64,000 nt of DNA from Perlabentimonas sp041656735 (GTDB lineage: Bacteria; Bacteroidota; Bacteroidia; Bacteroidales; Tenuifilaceae), in NCBI GenBank assembly GCA_041656735.1, contig JBBACY010000012.1, positions 15,635 through 79,634 on the forward strand, read 5' to 3'. Numbering within the stretch: the first letter of the stretch is position 1; the number at the start of each line of letters is the position of its first letter. The notes below the pieces were generated by a model. The model saw only the letters and a program-made list of their open reading frames with translations. It did not search any database and was not told where the DNA came from. Positions 44,025 to 53,235 of the stretch are shown here, piece by piece. The position numbers and the translations under genes are program-made.

Positions 44025-44161
44025 AAAGGAGTTGTCTAAAAAAATTTATATTTTTTCAACATTCCGAAAAGTCCCAACGAAGAAATTTAATAGTCATAAA
44101 AAACAAAGATTGCTTCTCTTCGATCGCAATGACATTTTAAAACCTTTTAGACAACTCCTTT
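44025..44161. mobile_element. MITE-like inverted-repeat element between two operon genes
   Basis: Perfect 17-bp terminal inverted repeats, AAAGGAGTTGTCTAAAA (44025-44041) and its complement at 44145-44161, bound a 137-bp non-coding element between the SUMF and DUF4465 genes. The inside holds AGATTGCTTC...CGCAATGAC, related to the repeat at 18088. No transposase is encoded. It could alternatively act as a large intercistronic hairpin. Confidence 0.6.
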
Positions 44162-44175
44162 CACTTCTAAAAAAA

Positions 44176-44895
44176 CTACTTTAAATATTCGAATCTGAGA
44201 TTGTCCATACAAAAATATGAAGGGGTATTCATACCCCAATCGCCAACATCGGTAGATTCAAGTTTGAAAACAAGCTTGGTAACGCCTTTTAATTTGCTTA
44301 AATCCACCTTGGTCCAATTATCAGTTATAAGCTTACGACCATTTGTATAATCGGCCAAACGGTAACTAACCTCTGCTTTTTGGGTGCCAGCTGCATCAAA
44401 ACCAACAACTGTAAGTTCAAACCAATCATCATCCTTAAACGGCTCAGTATAAGCGTCGCCATTGAGCATTGAAAGGTAAGCGTAAGTTGAGTTGGTAAAA
44501 TCGGCACTTAGCACATTAACCTCAGATAAAAAGATAACTGATGCTACATCTTCAGAAACAAATGACACTGCATAAATGTTTTTTGCATCGGCACCAGCTG
44601 AAATGTATGCGCTATACTGATTTGTAAAACCTGGAGTTTCAATATCAGTGGTATTACTAAACGCAAAACCCGACCACGCACCCCAATCGGAGTTATAGTC
44701 ATTGTTGAAAGAGGCCATACCCAAACTCATTGCACCAGAGCCATCGCTACCATTCCAAAACCCTGCCTGCGACATAGTAACATTTTGGAAATCAATAACT
44801 TCTTCGATGAAAGGATTGTCCTCCTTGCACGAAGTAAACGAAAAAGCCCAAGCAAGTGCCAAGGCAACAAAAATAATTTTTGAATTTTTTTGCAT
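44176..44895 (-). CDS. DUF4465 surface lipoprotein under cobalamin riboswitch control
   Basis: A 239-residue lipoprotein: signal SKIIFVALALAWAFSFTSC with the lipobox Cys at about residue 23, an acidic stretch (KEDNPFIEE) after the Cys as in surface-exposed Bacteroidota lipoproteins, then DUF4465 with NDYNSDWGAWSGFAFSNTTD, GFTNQYSAYI, YAYLSMLNGDAYTEPF and a terminal DVGDWGMNTPSYFCMDNLRF. It is the first gene behind a B12 riboswitch. Together these favour a role in cobalamin binding at the cell surface, but a TonB-dependent BtuB is not in this window, so this is inference. Confidence 0.88.
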   Translation of the reverse strand: MQKNSKIIFVALALAWAFSFTSCKEDNPFIEEVIDFQNVTMSQAGFWNGSDGSGAMSLGMASFNNDYNSDWGAWSGFAFSNTTDIETPGFTNQYSAYISAGADAKNIYAVSFVSEDVASVIFLSEVNVLSADFTNSTYAYLSMLNGDAYTEPFKDDDWFELTVVGFDAAGTQKAEVSYRLADYTNGRKLITDNWTKVDLSKLKGVTKLVFKLESTDVGDWGMNTPSYFCMDNLRFEYLK

Positions 44896-45028
44896 TTGTT
44901 TAAAGATTAAAATGGTTAAACATTAAAACCTTCAAACTGTAAAACGAGCAAATCGAAAGTACGTAAACGAAGATTGGTACCGAATCTTCAGCTTCATAAC
45001 CCGAAAGCTTACAGTTGAGGTTTGTTTT

Positions 45029-45200
45029 ACGGTAGGTCTTCTGGCTTACTCCTCTGCTAGAACCGCCTTCCCATCTTGATATTATTTTCAAGACAGTGGC
45101 AAGGATGTCTAGCAGATTAATGGAGATTACAGCAGCGGGTACTGCCCCCGAATTCCTACATATAAATTATTACTTAGGGCACGGGATTCCCTTAAACCGC
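45029..45200 (-). ncRNA. Cobalamin (B12) riboswitch
   Basis: The minus strand carries the conserved cobalamin-riboswitch elements in order: GGGAATCCCGTGC near the 5' end, GGGGGCAGTACCCGCTGCTGTAA in the core, the B12-box region CTTGCCACTG, GGGAAGG and the closing AGTAAGCCAGAAGACCTACC. Between it and the DUF4465 start codon (44895) lie two hairpin candidates (GAAGATT pairs near 44970-44990, and AAACCTTCAAACTGTAA with TTACAGTTGAGGTTT) that could form the expression platform. High cobalamin would be expected to lower expression of the three-gene surface operon. Confidence 0.93.
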
Positions 45201-45589
45201 AAACGTTGCAAACTTAAGCAAAAAAAATGTATCAAATACTAAAATAGTGTAAAAATTGCTTACCATTTGAGCAACAAGGTTGTAATCAAACAAAACGCAT
45301 AAGAGTAAGTAAACAAAAATACGTATCAATATAAAAGGGAAAGGAAAAGTTTAGACCTATGGGATTAATTCAAAAAATGTGTTAGAATAAAAATCATAAA
45401 AAACATTAAATTCTGAGTAATCAACAATACATAACAATCAGTTTAACAGCCAGATAATACGACCACAAGATTATTACGCTAATTTAGCTATTTGGAAAGA
45501 ATAAAACCTTTCGTACTTTTAGGTGTTAAGTTTGGGGTAAAATGGTCAAACATGAGTTTTCAAATTAATTTATTAAACATACTTCGAAT
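45201..45589. other. Intergenic region between the riboswitch operon and fhs
   Basis: A 389-bp AT-rich divergent region. It must contain the promoters for both directions; no gene, RNA or repeat was recognised. Confidence 0.6.
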
Positions 45590-47260
45590 ATGAAATCAGA
45601 CATTGAAATTGCACAAGCTGCTAAAATGAAGCCTATTAGTGAAATTGCCTCTAGTATTGGTATTGATCAAGACGATTTAATACCCTACGGAAAGTACAAG
45701 GCTAAACTCCCACTTAAACTTATAGACCCCAAAAAAATAGCTAAAAGTAAACTTATATTGGTTTCAGCCATATCGCCAAGCCCAGCAGGTGAAGGAAAAA
45801 CCACCGTATCAATTGGTTTGGCTCAAGCACTTAACCGCATTGAAAAGAAAACGACCGTTGTACTACGTGAACCATCGCTAGGCCCTGTATTTGGTATTAA
45901 AGGAGGAGCAACAGGAGGAGGATTTTCGCAAGTGCTACCTATGGAGGACATTAACCTTCATTTTACAGGAGATTTTGCCGCAGTTGAAAAAGCCAACAAC
46001 CTACTAGCCGCTTTAATTGACAATAATATACAGAGTAAAAGCAGATCGCTTAACATTGACCCTAGAACAGTGCACTGGAGAAGGGTAATGGATATGAACG
46101 ACCGCTCGTTACGTAATGTTATTGTAGGTTTGGGAGGCACAGCGTCGGGCATACCACGCGAAACAGGTTTTGATATTACTGCTGCCTCTGAGGTTATGGC
46201 AATTTTATGTTTAGCCGAAAATATGGATGACCTTAAAAACAGGTTAGGCAATATTTTTGTGGGTTTTACATTAGACAAAAAGCCCATTTATGCTCGCGAC
46301 CTTAAGGCCGAAGGTGCTATGGCCGCACTTTTAAAAGATGCCATGTATCCAAACCTTGTCCAAACCATTGAGAACACCCCAGCAATTATTCATGGCGGAC
46401 CATTTGCCAATATTGCACAGGGAACAAATACCGTTGTTGCAACAAAAATGGGTCTTTCGCTAAGCGATTATGTTGTTACTGAGGCAGGCTTTGGATTTGA
46501 TTTAGGTGCCGAGAAATTTATGGATATCAAATGTGAATCGTCTGGTTTGTGGCCTCATGCTGTGGTTCTTGTTGCTACCATAAGAGCCTTAAAATACCAT
46601 GGTGGTGTTGCCGTAAAAGATTTAACCATACCAAACGTAGAGGCACTTAAAAAAGGTGTAGCCAATATGCAAAAGCACATTGAGAATATGGGCCTGTTTG
46701 GTATTTGCCCCGTTGTTGCCATTAACCGTTTTACTTCAGATACGGAAGAGGAAATTGAAGTAGTAAGGAAAACAGCCGAAGATATGGGTGTACCTATATC
46801 GGTTATTGACATTTGGGGTAAAGGGGGCGCAGGTGCCATTGATTTAGCCGAAAAGGTTGTGGAAATTACATCAAAACCTTGCAAAACTAAAAAAACACTT
46901 TACGACTGGAATTGGACTCCTGAGCGTAAAATTGAAACCATTGCAAAAAAGATGTATGGTGCCCAAGCTGTTGACTATACACAACAAGCCAAAGAAGACT
47001 TGAAAAAGGTATATAGCCTTGGACTTGATAAGATTGCTGTTTGTATAGCTAAAACGCAAAAATCATTGTCGGATAACCCCGAACTACTCGGTAGGCCCAA
47101 AGACTTTGTGGTTACCGTTAGGCAAATTGAGATAGCTGCAGGTGCAGGCTTTATTGTTCCCATAACTGGTCAAATCATGCGTATGCCTGGCTTACCAGCC
47201 GAGCCATCATCAGAAAAAATTGATGTTGATAACGATGGACATATCAGCGGGCTTTTTTAA
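45590..47260 (+). CDS. fhs: Formate-tetrahydrofolate ligase
   Basis: Makes 10-formyl-THF from formate, THF and ATP, feeding one-carbon metabolism. The 556-residue length is normal. Visible motifs: the P-loop-like SPSPAGEGKTTVSIGLAQAL (about 63-82), EPSLGPVFGIKGGATGGGFSQV, HFTGDFAAVEKANNLLAA, EAGFGFDLGAEKFMDIKC, and the C-terminal GQIMRMPGLP with GLF at the end. A strong terminator follows. No acetogenesis genes are nearby, so the likely role is purine and formyl-methionine synthesis. Confidence 0.97.
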   Translation: MKSDIEIAQAAKMKPISEIASSIGIDQDDLIPYGKYKAKLPLKLIDPKKIAKSKLILVSAISPSPAGEGKTTVSIGLAQALNRIEKKTTVVLREPSLGPVFGIKGGATGGGFSQVLPMEDINLHFTGDFAAVEKANNLLAALIDNNIQSKSRSLNIDPRTVHWRRVMDMNDRSLRNVIVGLGGTASGIPRETGFDITAASEVMAILCLAENMDDLKNRLGNIFVGFTLDKKPIYARDLKAEGAMAALLKDAMYPNLVQTIENTPAIIHGGPFANIAQGTNTVVATKMGLSLSDYVVTEAGFGFDLGAEKFMDIKCESSGLWPHAVVLVATIRALKYHGGVAVKDLTIPNVEALKKGVANMQKHIENMGLFGICPVVAINRFTSDTEEEIEVVRKTAEDMGVPISVIDIWGKGGAGAIDLAEKVVEITSKPCKTKKTLYDWNWTPERKIETIAKKMYGAQAVDYTQQAKEDLKKVYSLGLDKIAVCIAKTQKSLSDNPELLGRPKDFVVTVRQIEIAAGAGFIVPITGQIMRMPGLPAEPSSEKIDVDNDGHISGLF

Positions 47261-47280
47261 GCTTAAACTCACACAAATTA

Positions 47281-47313
47281 AAATGGCAAGTTTTTTACTT
47301 GCCATTTTTTTTT
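47281..47313 (+). terminator. Rho-independent terminator of fhs
   Basis: AAATGGCAAGT (47281-47291) pairs with ACTTGCCATTT (47297-47307) and is followed by an uninterrupted T run, 20 bp after the stop codon. Confidence 0.9.
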
Positions 47314-47417
47314 AAACAACAGAAAGGATGCATACTTTGGTGCAATGTTTGCAACAAAAAGATTTTTAAAAGCCTAATATTTGGAATAACTTTGTAAACA
47401 TTTATCAACATAAAAAG

Positions 47418-48086
47418 ATGAGAAAAAATATTACCCTAGCTTTTGTTATAATCTCATTTATGGGGTTAACTAACGTAAATGCGCAAAGACTCGCCTTTGG
47501 TGTATTTGGCGAATCGCAAGTATCATGGCTCACCTCGGACACCAAAGCATACAAAAGTGATGGGGTTACCATTGGTTTTAATGCTGGTTTTACACTTGAA
47601 AAATATTTTGCCGAAAGGTACGCCATTACAACAGGAGCATCAATAGCAAGTATGGGTGGAAATATACTATTTAATAATAGTGGCGATACAATTAGCACCC
47701 TCGACGGCAGCTACACATTGAGTCAAGGAGCATCAGCCAAAATTAAGGGTCAATATATTTCTGTTCCGCTAGGTTTGAAATTTAAAACCAGCGAAATTGG
47801 CTATACAACTTTTTATGCCGACCTAGGATTAAAGGCTAACGTGGCAATAAAAGGTCACACGTGGATAAATGAGCATAATGTGGATAGAGAAGTTTTAGAT
47901 AGGCAGCATTATAACTTTGCGTTTATATCATACTTTATAAATGCGGGTATTCAGTACTCTCTGGGGGGGCCTTCGTCAATTCAAGCAGGATTAACCTTCA
48001 CAAACAACCTAACCAATCCGCTAAGAGGAAGTTACAGCGTTCTAAATATAGGAACAACAGGTATTAGGGTTGGATTAATTTTTTAA
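47418..48086 (+). CDS. PorT-family outer-membrane beta-barrel protein
   Basis: A 222-residue exported protein: signal NITLAFVIISFMGLTNVNAQ, then alternating amphipathic strands of a small eight-stranded barrel (LAFGVFGESQVSWLT, GVTIGFNAGFTLEKYF, YISVPLGLKFKT, TTFYADLGLKANVAI, SYFINAGIQYSLGG, GTTGIRVGLIF). The YxxxPLGLKF strand and final aromatic-type residue are typical of outer-membrane barrels of this family. It starts 10 bp before nadE, suggesting a shared transcript without an obvious functional link. Confidence 0.88.
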   Translation: MRKNITLAFVIISFMGLTNVNAQRLAFGVFGESQVSWLTSDTKAYKSDGVTIGFNAGFTLEKYFAERYAITTGASIASMGGNILFNNSGDTISTLDGSYTLSQGASAKIKGQYISVPLGLKFKTSEIGYTTFYADLGLKANVAIKGHTWINEHNVDREVLDRQHYNFAFISYFINAGIQYSLGGPSSIQAGLTFTNNLTNPLRGSYSVLNIGTTGIRVGLIF

Positions 48087-48096
48087 AACTTAAAAA

Positions 48097-49749
48097 ATGA
48101 AAATTGCACTGGCTCAGCTAAACTACACAGTTAATGATTTTGAGCTAAACACCCATAAAATTATTGAGGCAGTAGAACAGGCCAAGCAGAATAATGCCGA
48201 GCTTGTTATTTTTTCGGAACTTGCAGTTTGTGGTGGTGTGCCCGAAGATCTGCTTACACGCTCAAACTTTGCAAATAAGTGCCTAGCAAGCATAGAAGAG
48301 ATAGCTACACATTGTAATGGAATAGCCGCCATTGTTGGTGGTACAAGCAAAAATGCAAACCTAACAGGCAAGCCTCTGTACAACGCTGCATTTTTCTTAA
48401 AAGATGGAAAAATTGAGAGCATCCATAACAAGTCCTTACTCTCAACATACGATGTGTTTGATGAGCACCGATACTTTGAGCCAAGTCACAACTTACAAAC
48501 GGCAACCCTCAGAGGGAAAACCATAGTCATTACAATTGGTGAAGATGTATGGGACGACCAACCTGCATCGTCAGAAACGGGAGAAAGAAAGTTATACTCA
48601 AATTCGCCAATGCAAAAACTCATTACACATAAACCCGATTTAGTAGTTAACCTTGCAGCACTGCCCTTTGCTTGCGGTAATATAAACCAAAGACTTTCGG
48701 TTTATAAAGGAAGTGCGAAACGGTTTGGCATTCCTCTTATCTCGGTAAACCAAATTGGTGGAAATACCAATCTAATTTTTGATGGTCGTTCGTTGGCAAT
48801 AAACTCAAACGGTACGGTTGCAAAAATGCTAGCTGTTTTCGAAGAAGATATTAGTTACGTTAACAGCAACGATTTAGAGGCTAACGCTACCTCGATATCC
48901 ATTGAGGCCGCAAATACCACCGCACTTATTCATGATGCCCTTGTGCTGGGTGTAAGGGATTTTTTTACTAAAATGGGCTTTACCAAAGCCACACTTGGCC
49001 TCTCGGGTGGAATTGACTCCGCTGTTACCCTCGCACTAGCACAAAAAGCGTTAGGCAGTGAGAATATTAGGGTTCTGCTTTTACCCTCACAATACTCAAC
49101 CGAGCACAGCGTTAGCGAAGCTGTAGAATTAGCTGAGCATCTAAATATTCAGTATGATGTAATAAACATAAGCAGCGTATTTAACTCATTTCGAAGTAGT
49201 TTGGCGCCTATTTTTGAAGGGCAGCCAGAAAACCTAACCGAAGAGAATATGCAGGCGCGCACTAGAGGCGTTATGCTAATGGCTTTATCAAATAAATTTG
49301 GGCATTTGCTTTTAAACACATCCAATAAAAGTGAAGCAGCGGTAGGTTACGGAACCCTTTACGGAGATATGTGCGGTGCGCTAATGGTTTTAGGCGATGT
49401 ATACAAAACCGAAGTTTACAACCTGGCACGCTATATTAATAGGGACGAAGAAATTATACCAACTAACACCATTACCAAGCCCCCATCGGCAGAACTCAGA
49501 CCCGATCAAAAGGACTCTGACTCACTACCCGACTATGATATATTGGATGGGATTCTGTATGAGCATATTGAAAAAAATAAGTCGGAAGAGGAAATTGTAC
49601 AAATGGGGTATGATGCCCAGCAGGTAAGTAAAACAATTCGATTAGTTAAAATAAGTGAACATAAAAGATTCCAATCTCCTCCCATACTTAGGGTATCGTC
49701 AAAATCATTTGGCAATGGTCGCAGAATTCCTCTTGTAGCCAAAATTTGA
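48097..49749 (+). CDS. nadE: NAD+ synthetase with degenerate glutaminase domain
   Basis: Amidates nicotinate adenine dinucleotide to NAD+. The 550-residue glutamine-dependent form has an N-terminal nitrilase domain (1-265) and a C-terminal ammonia-dependent synthetase with P-loop GLSGGIDSAVTLALAQ, NTSNKSEAAVGYGTLYGDMCGAL and PPSAELRPDQKD. Two residues of the nitrilase triad are present: Glu41 (FSELAV) and Lys112 (HNKSLL). At the nucleophile position the usual CED(L/I)W motif reads GEDVW, so Cys is replaced by Gly148. The enzyme therefore probably depends on free ammonia rather than glutamine. Confidence 0.94.
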   Translation: MKIALAQLNYTVNDFELNTHKIIEAVEQAKQNNAELVIFSELAVCGGVPEDLLTRSNFANKCLASIEEIATHCNGIAAIVGGTSKNANLTGKPLYNAAFFLKDGKIESIHNKSLLSTYDVFDEHRYFEPSHNLQTATLRGKTIVITIGEDVWDDQPASSETGERKLYSNSPMQKLITHKPDLVVNLAALPFACGNINQRLSVYKGSAKRFGIPLISVNQIGGNTNLIFDGRSLAINSNGTVAKMLAVFEEDISYVNSNDLEANATSISIEAANTTALIHDALVLGVRDFFTKMGFTKATLGLSGGIDSAVTLALAQKALGSENIRVLLLPSQYSTEHSVSEAVELAEHLNIQYDVINISSVFNSFRSSLAPIFEGQPENLTEENMQARTRGVMLMALSNKFGHLLLNTSNKSEAAVGYGTLYGDMCGALMVLGDVYKTEVYNLARYINRDEEIIPTNTITKPPSAELRPDQKDSDSLPDYDILDGILYEHIEKNKSEEEIVQMGYDAQQVSKTIRLVKISEHKRFQSPPILRVSSKSFGNGRRIPLVAKI

Positions 49750-49891
49750 ACTTAAAAAGTTGCGTTAATTTTCTGCTGTAAAACATTTTTACTATCTTCG
49801 CAAAATTATTTTAAACCTTTTAATTTTCTGCTTGTTTAAAATTGAAGTTATTAAGTGTTTTGATAACGTATTTTGCAAAAAAATCTAAAAA

Positions 49892-50593
49892 ATGGCTCAT
49901 CCCAATATTGATATTCAGAATGCATTTGAGGGTGTTTGCTCTCTGTTTCACAACCTGAAGGTCAGAGAAAAAGAACAACTTTTTAAGGGCTTTTCATGCT
50001 CGTACTATCGAAAAGGAGAAATTATTTACAGGGATGGCGATGTGCCCAAGGGTTTGGTTTGTTTAACAAAAGGAAAGGCGAAAATTTTCAAGGAAGGCGT
50101 TGGTGGTCGAGATCAAATTGTGAGAATGGCCAAACCCATTGGCTTTATTGGGTATAGAGCATTACTAGCCGATGAGAACCACATTGCCTCGGCAGAAGCA
50201 TTAGAGGATTGTATTATATCGACAATTGACAAAAACACCTTCATAAAAATTTTACAATCTAACGCTCAGCTAACCTACCATATTTTAAAATCGGTAGCTA
50301 CCGAATTAGGGCTTTCCAATAGTCGTACGGTAACACTAACACAGAAGCACATTAGGGGCCGTTTAGCCGAATCACTTGTATTCCTACACAATACCTATGG
50401 ATTTGAGGATGATGAAAAAACAATAAAAGTTTACCTCTCGCGAGAAGACTTGGCAAACCTATCGAATATGACTACCTCAAACGCAATCAGAACCCTATCG
50501 GCATTTTCGGTCGAGGGCATAATCGAGCTCGATGGTAGAAAAATTAGGATTTTGGATCACTTCAAACTCGAGCGGATTAGCGACCTAGGATAA
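49892..50593 (+). CDS. Crp/Fnr-family transcriptional regulator
   Basis: A 233-residue regulator: a cyclic-nucleotide-binding-type beta-roll (YYRKGEIIYRDGDVPKGLVCLTKGKAKIFKEG, KPIGFIGYRALLADENHIASAEALEDC), a dimer helix and a C-terminal winged helix-turn-helix (YLSREDLANLSNMTTSNAIRTLSAFSVEGII). The N-terminal four-Cys Fe-S pattern of Fnr is absent. The ligand is unknown. It converges with murF-alr. Confidence 0.92.
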   Translation: MAHPNIDIQNAFEGVCSLFHNLKVREKEQLFKGFSCSYYRKGEIIYRDGDVPKGLVCLTKGKAKIFKEGVGGRDQIVRMAKPIGFIGYRALLADENHIASAEALEDCIISTIDKNTFIKILQSNAQLTYHILKSVATELGLSNSRTVTLTQKHIRGRLAESLVFLHNTYGFEDDEKTIKVYLSREDLANLSNMTTSNAIRTLSAFSVEGIIELDGRKIRILDHFKLERISDLG

Positions 50594-50645
50594 ATAGGTT
50601 ATAAACTTTAAGTTTACATTTAGTTTAAACCACTGTGTAACGAAA

Positions 50646-50669
50646 ATGTGCAGAATTATTCCTGCACAT
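50646..50669 (-). terminator. Hairpin at the 3' end of murF-alr
   Basis: ATGTGCAG pairs perfectly with CTGCACAT around an 8-nt loop that contains the murF-alr stop codon (50658-50656). The minus strand continues TTTTCG. It sits in the convergent gap with the Crp/Fnr gene. Confidence 0.55.
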
Positions 50670-53127
50670 AAATTCTTTTCACCCTTCTTGATACAGAGGT
50701 CAGCACTTCGTATGGTATTGTTTCAAGCTGTTTTGCAATTTGAACAATGCTAGGTTCATCTCCAAAAATAGTAACGCTATTACCCTCTTTAACACCATCT
50801 ATATCGGTAATATCTACGGTACAAGTATCCATACTGATGTTACCTATAATTGGAGCATACTTCCCGTTAATCATAACCTGTCCCCTTCCGTTACTTAGTC
50901 GCCTGTTTAAGCCATCGGCATATCCAATGGGAATAGTGGCAACTATTGAGGGTCGTAAAAGTTTTCCGGCACGATTATACCCAACAGTTTGGTCGGCAGC
51001 TAGGGATTTAATTTGGGCAACGTAAGTTTTTAACGTGTTAACAACCTGCAACTCCTTTTTTGGCAATGTGCTAATTCCATACAAACCTATTCCCAATCGA
51101 ACCATATCAAACTGCGCATCGGGAAATCGTTCTATACCTGCCGAATTTAAGATATGTTTTACTGGATTATATCCAACACCTTTGGCCACAATATCGGCAA
51201 TGCGCGAAAAAATTTGAATTTGCTCGTTCGTAAAATCATCTAGCTTGCTGTCATCACTTGCGGCTAGATGCGAAAAAACGCTTTGCACCCTAACCGAAGG
51301 GTTCGTTTTTAGGATAGTGACGAGTTCATCAACCTCGCTCTCTAAAAAGCCCAACCGGTGCATACCTGTATCAAACTTTATATGAACAGGGTACCCACTA
51401 ACCCCTTGCCTATTTGCTGCAAGAATAATATTCTTAATACTTGTGAAGCTAAATATTTCGGGCTCAAGGTTATACTCAATCATCAACTCGTAGTCGTCAA
51501 TGGCTGGGTTTAGCACAATTATTGGCATGGCAATACCATTTTCTCTAAGTGCAATTCCCTCGTCGGTAAAGGCAACACCCAGATAATCGACCCGATGAAA
51601 TTGGAGCAAGTTTGCTATTTCGTGTGATCCACTTCCGTATGAATAGGCCTTAACCATTGCCATAACCTTAACATTGGGCTTTACTAGGCTGCGAAAATAG
51701 TTAAGGTTATTCACCAAAGCGTTTAAGTTTATTTCAAGAATTGTGTGATGAGTTTTTTGCTCTAGTAAAGCAGAAATTCGTTCGAAACGAAACGGCCTAC
51801 TACCCTTTAAGAGGATGGCTGCATTCTTATATGTACTTCGGGTGTACCATTGAATAAACTCTTCGGTTGTGGCAAAAAACAGGCTGGCTTTAGGAAAAAG
51901 GTTGGCAAAACGAGAGATTTCGGGACCAACACCAACAAAATGATTTACCCCTTTAACGGTTAATAAATTTGCCACCTCGCTATATAATGCTTCTGGCGAC
52001 TGTCCATTTTGTAGTATATCTGATAAGATTAGAACCCTTTCGGAGTGCTGTAATTGCTGGGCCAAATGGTCGAGCGCAATAGAAAGTGAGCCTAGGTCGG
52101 AGTTATAGCTATCGTTAATTATGGTACAGCCATTTGTCCCTTCCTTCAACTCTAATCGCATGGCAACAGGCTGTAAATTTGCCATACGCAAAGTAATAGT
52201 AGGGAGGTTAAAACCAAGCACGAGCATTGCACAAATACAATGCATTGCATTCTCAACGGAGCCCTCATCGGTAAAGGGAATTTCAACATCAACATTTTTT
52301 CCTTTATATGATACGGAAAGCATTGATTTTCCTGAAGAAACATATGCCTGGTTTAGCTTTACGTTTGAAGCACTGCTTCTACTCCACCCAAATAGTTTTA
52401 AGGTTACGCTAGAGGAAGCATACTCAACCGCAACCTGATGAATGCGCTCATAATCGGTACAATAAACAAGGGTTTCGGCGTTAGTGAAAAGTTTCATCTT
52501 TTCGCGAACCTTATGTTTTAAATCCGAAAAATTTTCCTGATGTGCAAAGCCGATATTAGTAAAAATACCGATGGTAGGATCAACAATGGCTTGGAGGTTT
52601 TGCATTTCATCAACCTGTGATATTCCGGCCTCGAGAATGGCCAGATTATGATCTGATGCCAAATAAAGTGCTGAGATTGGCACACCCACCTGCGAGTTGT
52701 AACTCTTGGGGCTTCGTATTACGCTATAGTTGGGCGCCAACAACTGCGAGAGCCACTCCTTTACAATGGTTTTTCCGTTACTTCCCGTTATTCCTATTAC
52801 TGGGTATGTAAAGTGCTTACGATGGAATGCTGCCAACTGTTGCAACGCTTTTAGCGTATCGTCGACCACCAAAAAATTAGCGTCTGGACAGCTACTTTCT
52901 AAATCGGATAGTTTAGAGACTACAAAAGAGCCTATTCCTCTGGCGTATGAATCAACAACATACTCATGCCCATCATGCTGATACCCAACGATAGCAAAAA
53001 ATAGAGCGTTTGCATTCTGTGATGCCGTGCGGCTATCGGTTAACACTAGGTTAATAATTTTACTTTCATCACCAACTAGTCGGGCATTTAATTCTTGAGC
53101 TATTTTACCTAAACTATAACTAAACAT
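50656..53127 (-). CDS. murF/alr: Bifunctional MurF ligase / alanine racemase
   Basis: An 823-residue fusion found in Bacteroidota. Residues 1-450 are MurF, which adds D-Ala-D-Ala to UDP-MurNAc-tripeptide: ATP loop GITGSNGKTIVKEW, IGIFTNIGFAHQENF and NDSYNSDLGSL. Residues about 460-823 are alanine racemase, which makes the D-alanine: PLP-Lys in MAMVKAYSYGSGSHE, HIKFDTGMHRLGF, RLGIGLYG, catalytic Tyr region TVGYNRAG and GNISMDTCTVDIT. Both active sites look intact. The fusion couples consecutive steps of peptidoglycan precursor synthesis. Confidence 0.95.
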   Translation of the reverse strand: MFSYSLGKIAQELNARLVGDESKIINLVLTDSRTASQNANALFFAIVGYQHDGHEYVVDSYARGIGSFVVSKLSDLESSCPDANFLVVDDTLKALQQLAAFHRKHFTYPVIGITGSNGKTIVKEWLSQLLAPNYSVIRSPKSYNSQVGVPISALYLASDHNLAILEAGISQVDEMQNLQAIVDPTIGIFTNIGFAHQENFSDLKHKVREKMKLFTNAETLVYCTDYERIHQVAVEYASSSVTLKLFGWSRSSASNVKLNQAYVSSGKSMLSVSYKGKNVDVEIPFTDEGSVENAMHCICAMLVLGFNLPTITLRMANLQPVAMRLELKEGTNGCTIINDSYNSDLGSLSIALDHLAQQLQHSERVLILSDILQNGQSPEALYSEVANLLTVKGVNHFVGVGPEISRFANLFPKASLFFATTEEFIQWYTRSTYKNAAILLKGSRPFRFERISALLEQKTHHTILEINLNALVNNLNYFRSLVKPNVKVMAMVKAYSYGSGSHEIANLLQFHRVDYLGVAFTDEGIALRENGIAMPIIVLNPAIDDYELMIEYNLEPEIFSFTSIKNIILAANRQGVSGYPVHIKFDTGMHRLGFLESEVDELVTILKTNPSVRVQSVFSHLAASDDSKLDDFTNEQIQIFSRIADIVAKGVGYNPVKHILNSAGIERFPDAQFDMVRLGIGLYGISTLPKKELQVVNTLKTYVAQIKSLAADQTVGYNRAGKLLRPSIVATIPIGYADGLNRRLSNGRGQVMINGKYAPIIGNISMDTCTVDITDIDGVKEGNSVTIFGDEPSIVQIAKQLETIPYEVLTSVSRRVKRIYVQE

Positions 53128-53235
53128 ATATGAGGTTATTTACATTAAAAATGTAAATATACCCAGCTTTACATAAATATGCCAACAAAAATCAAAAACT
53201 TGAGTAGTGACGTAAAAAGAAAAATTAAGCTTTGC

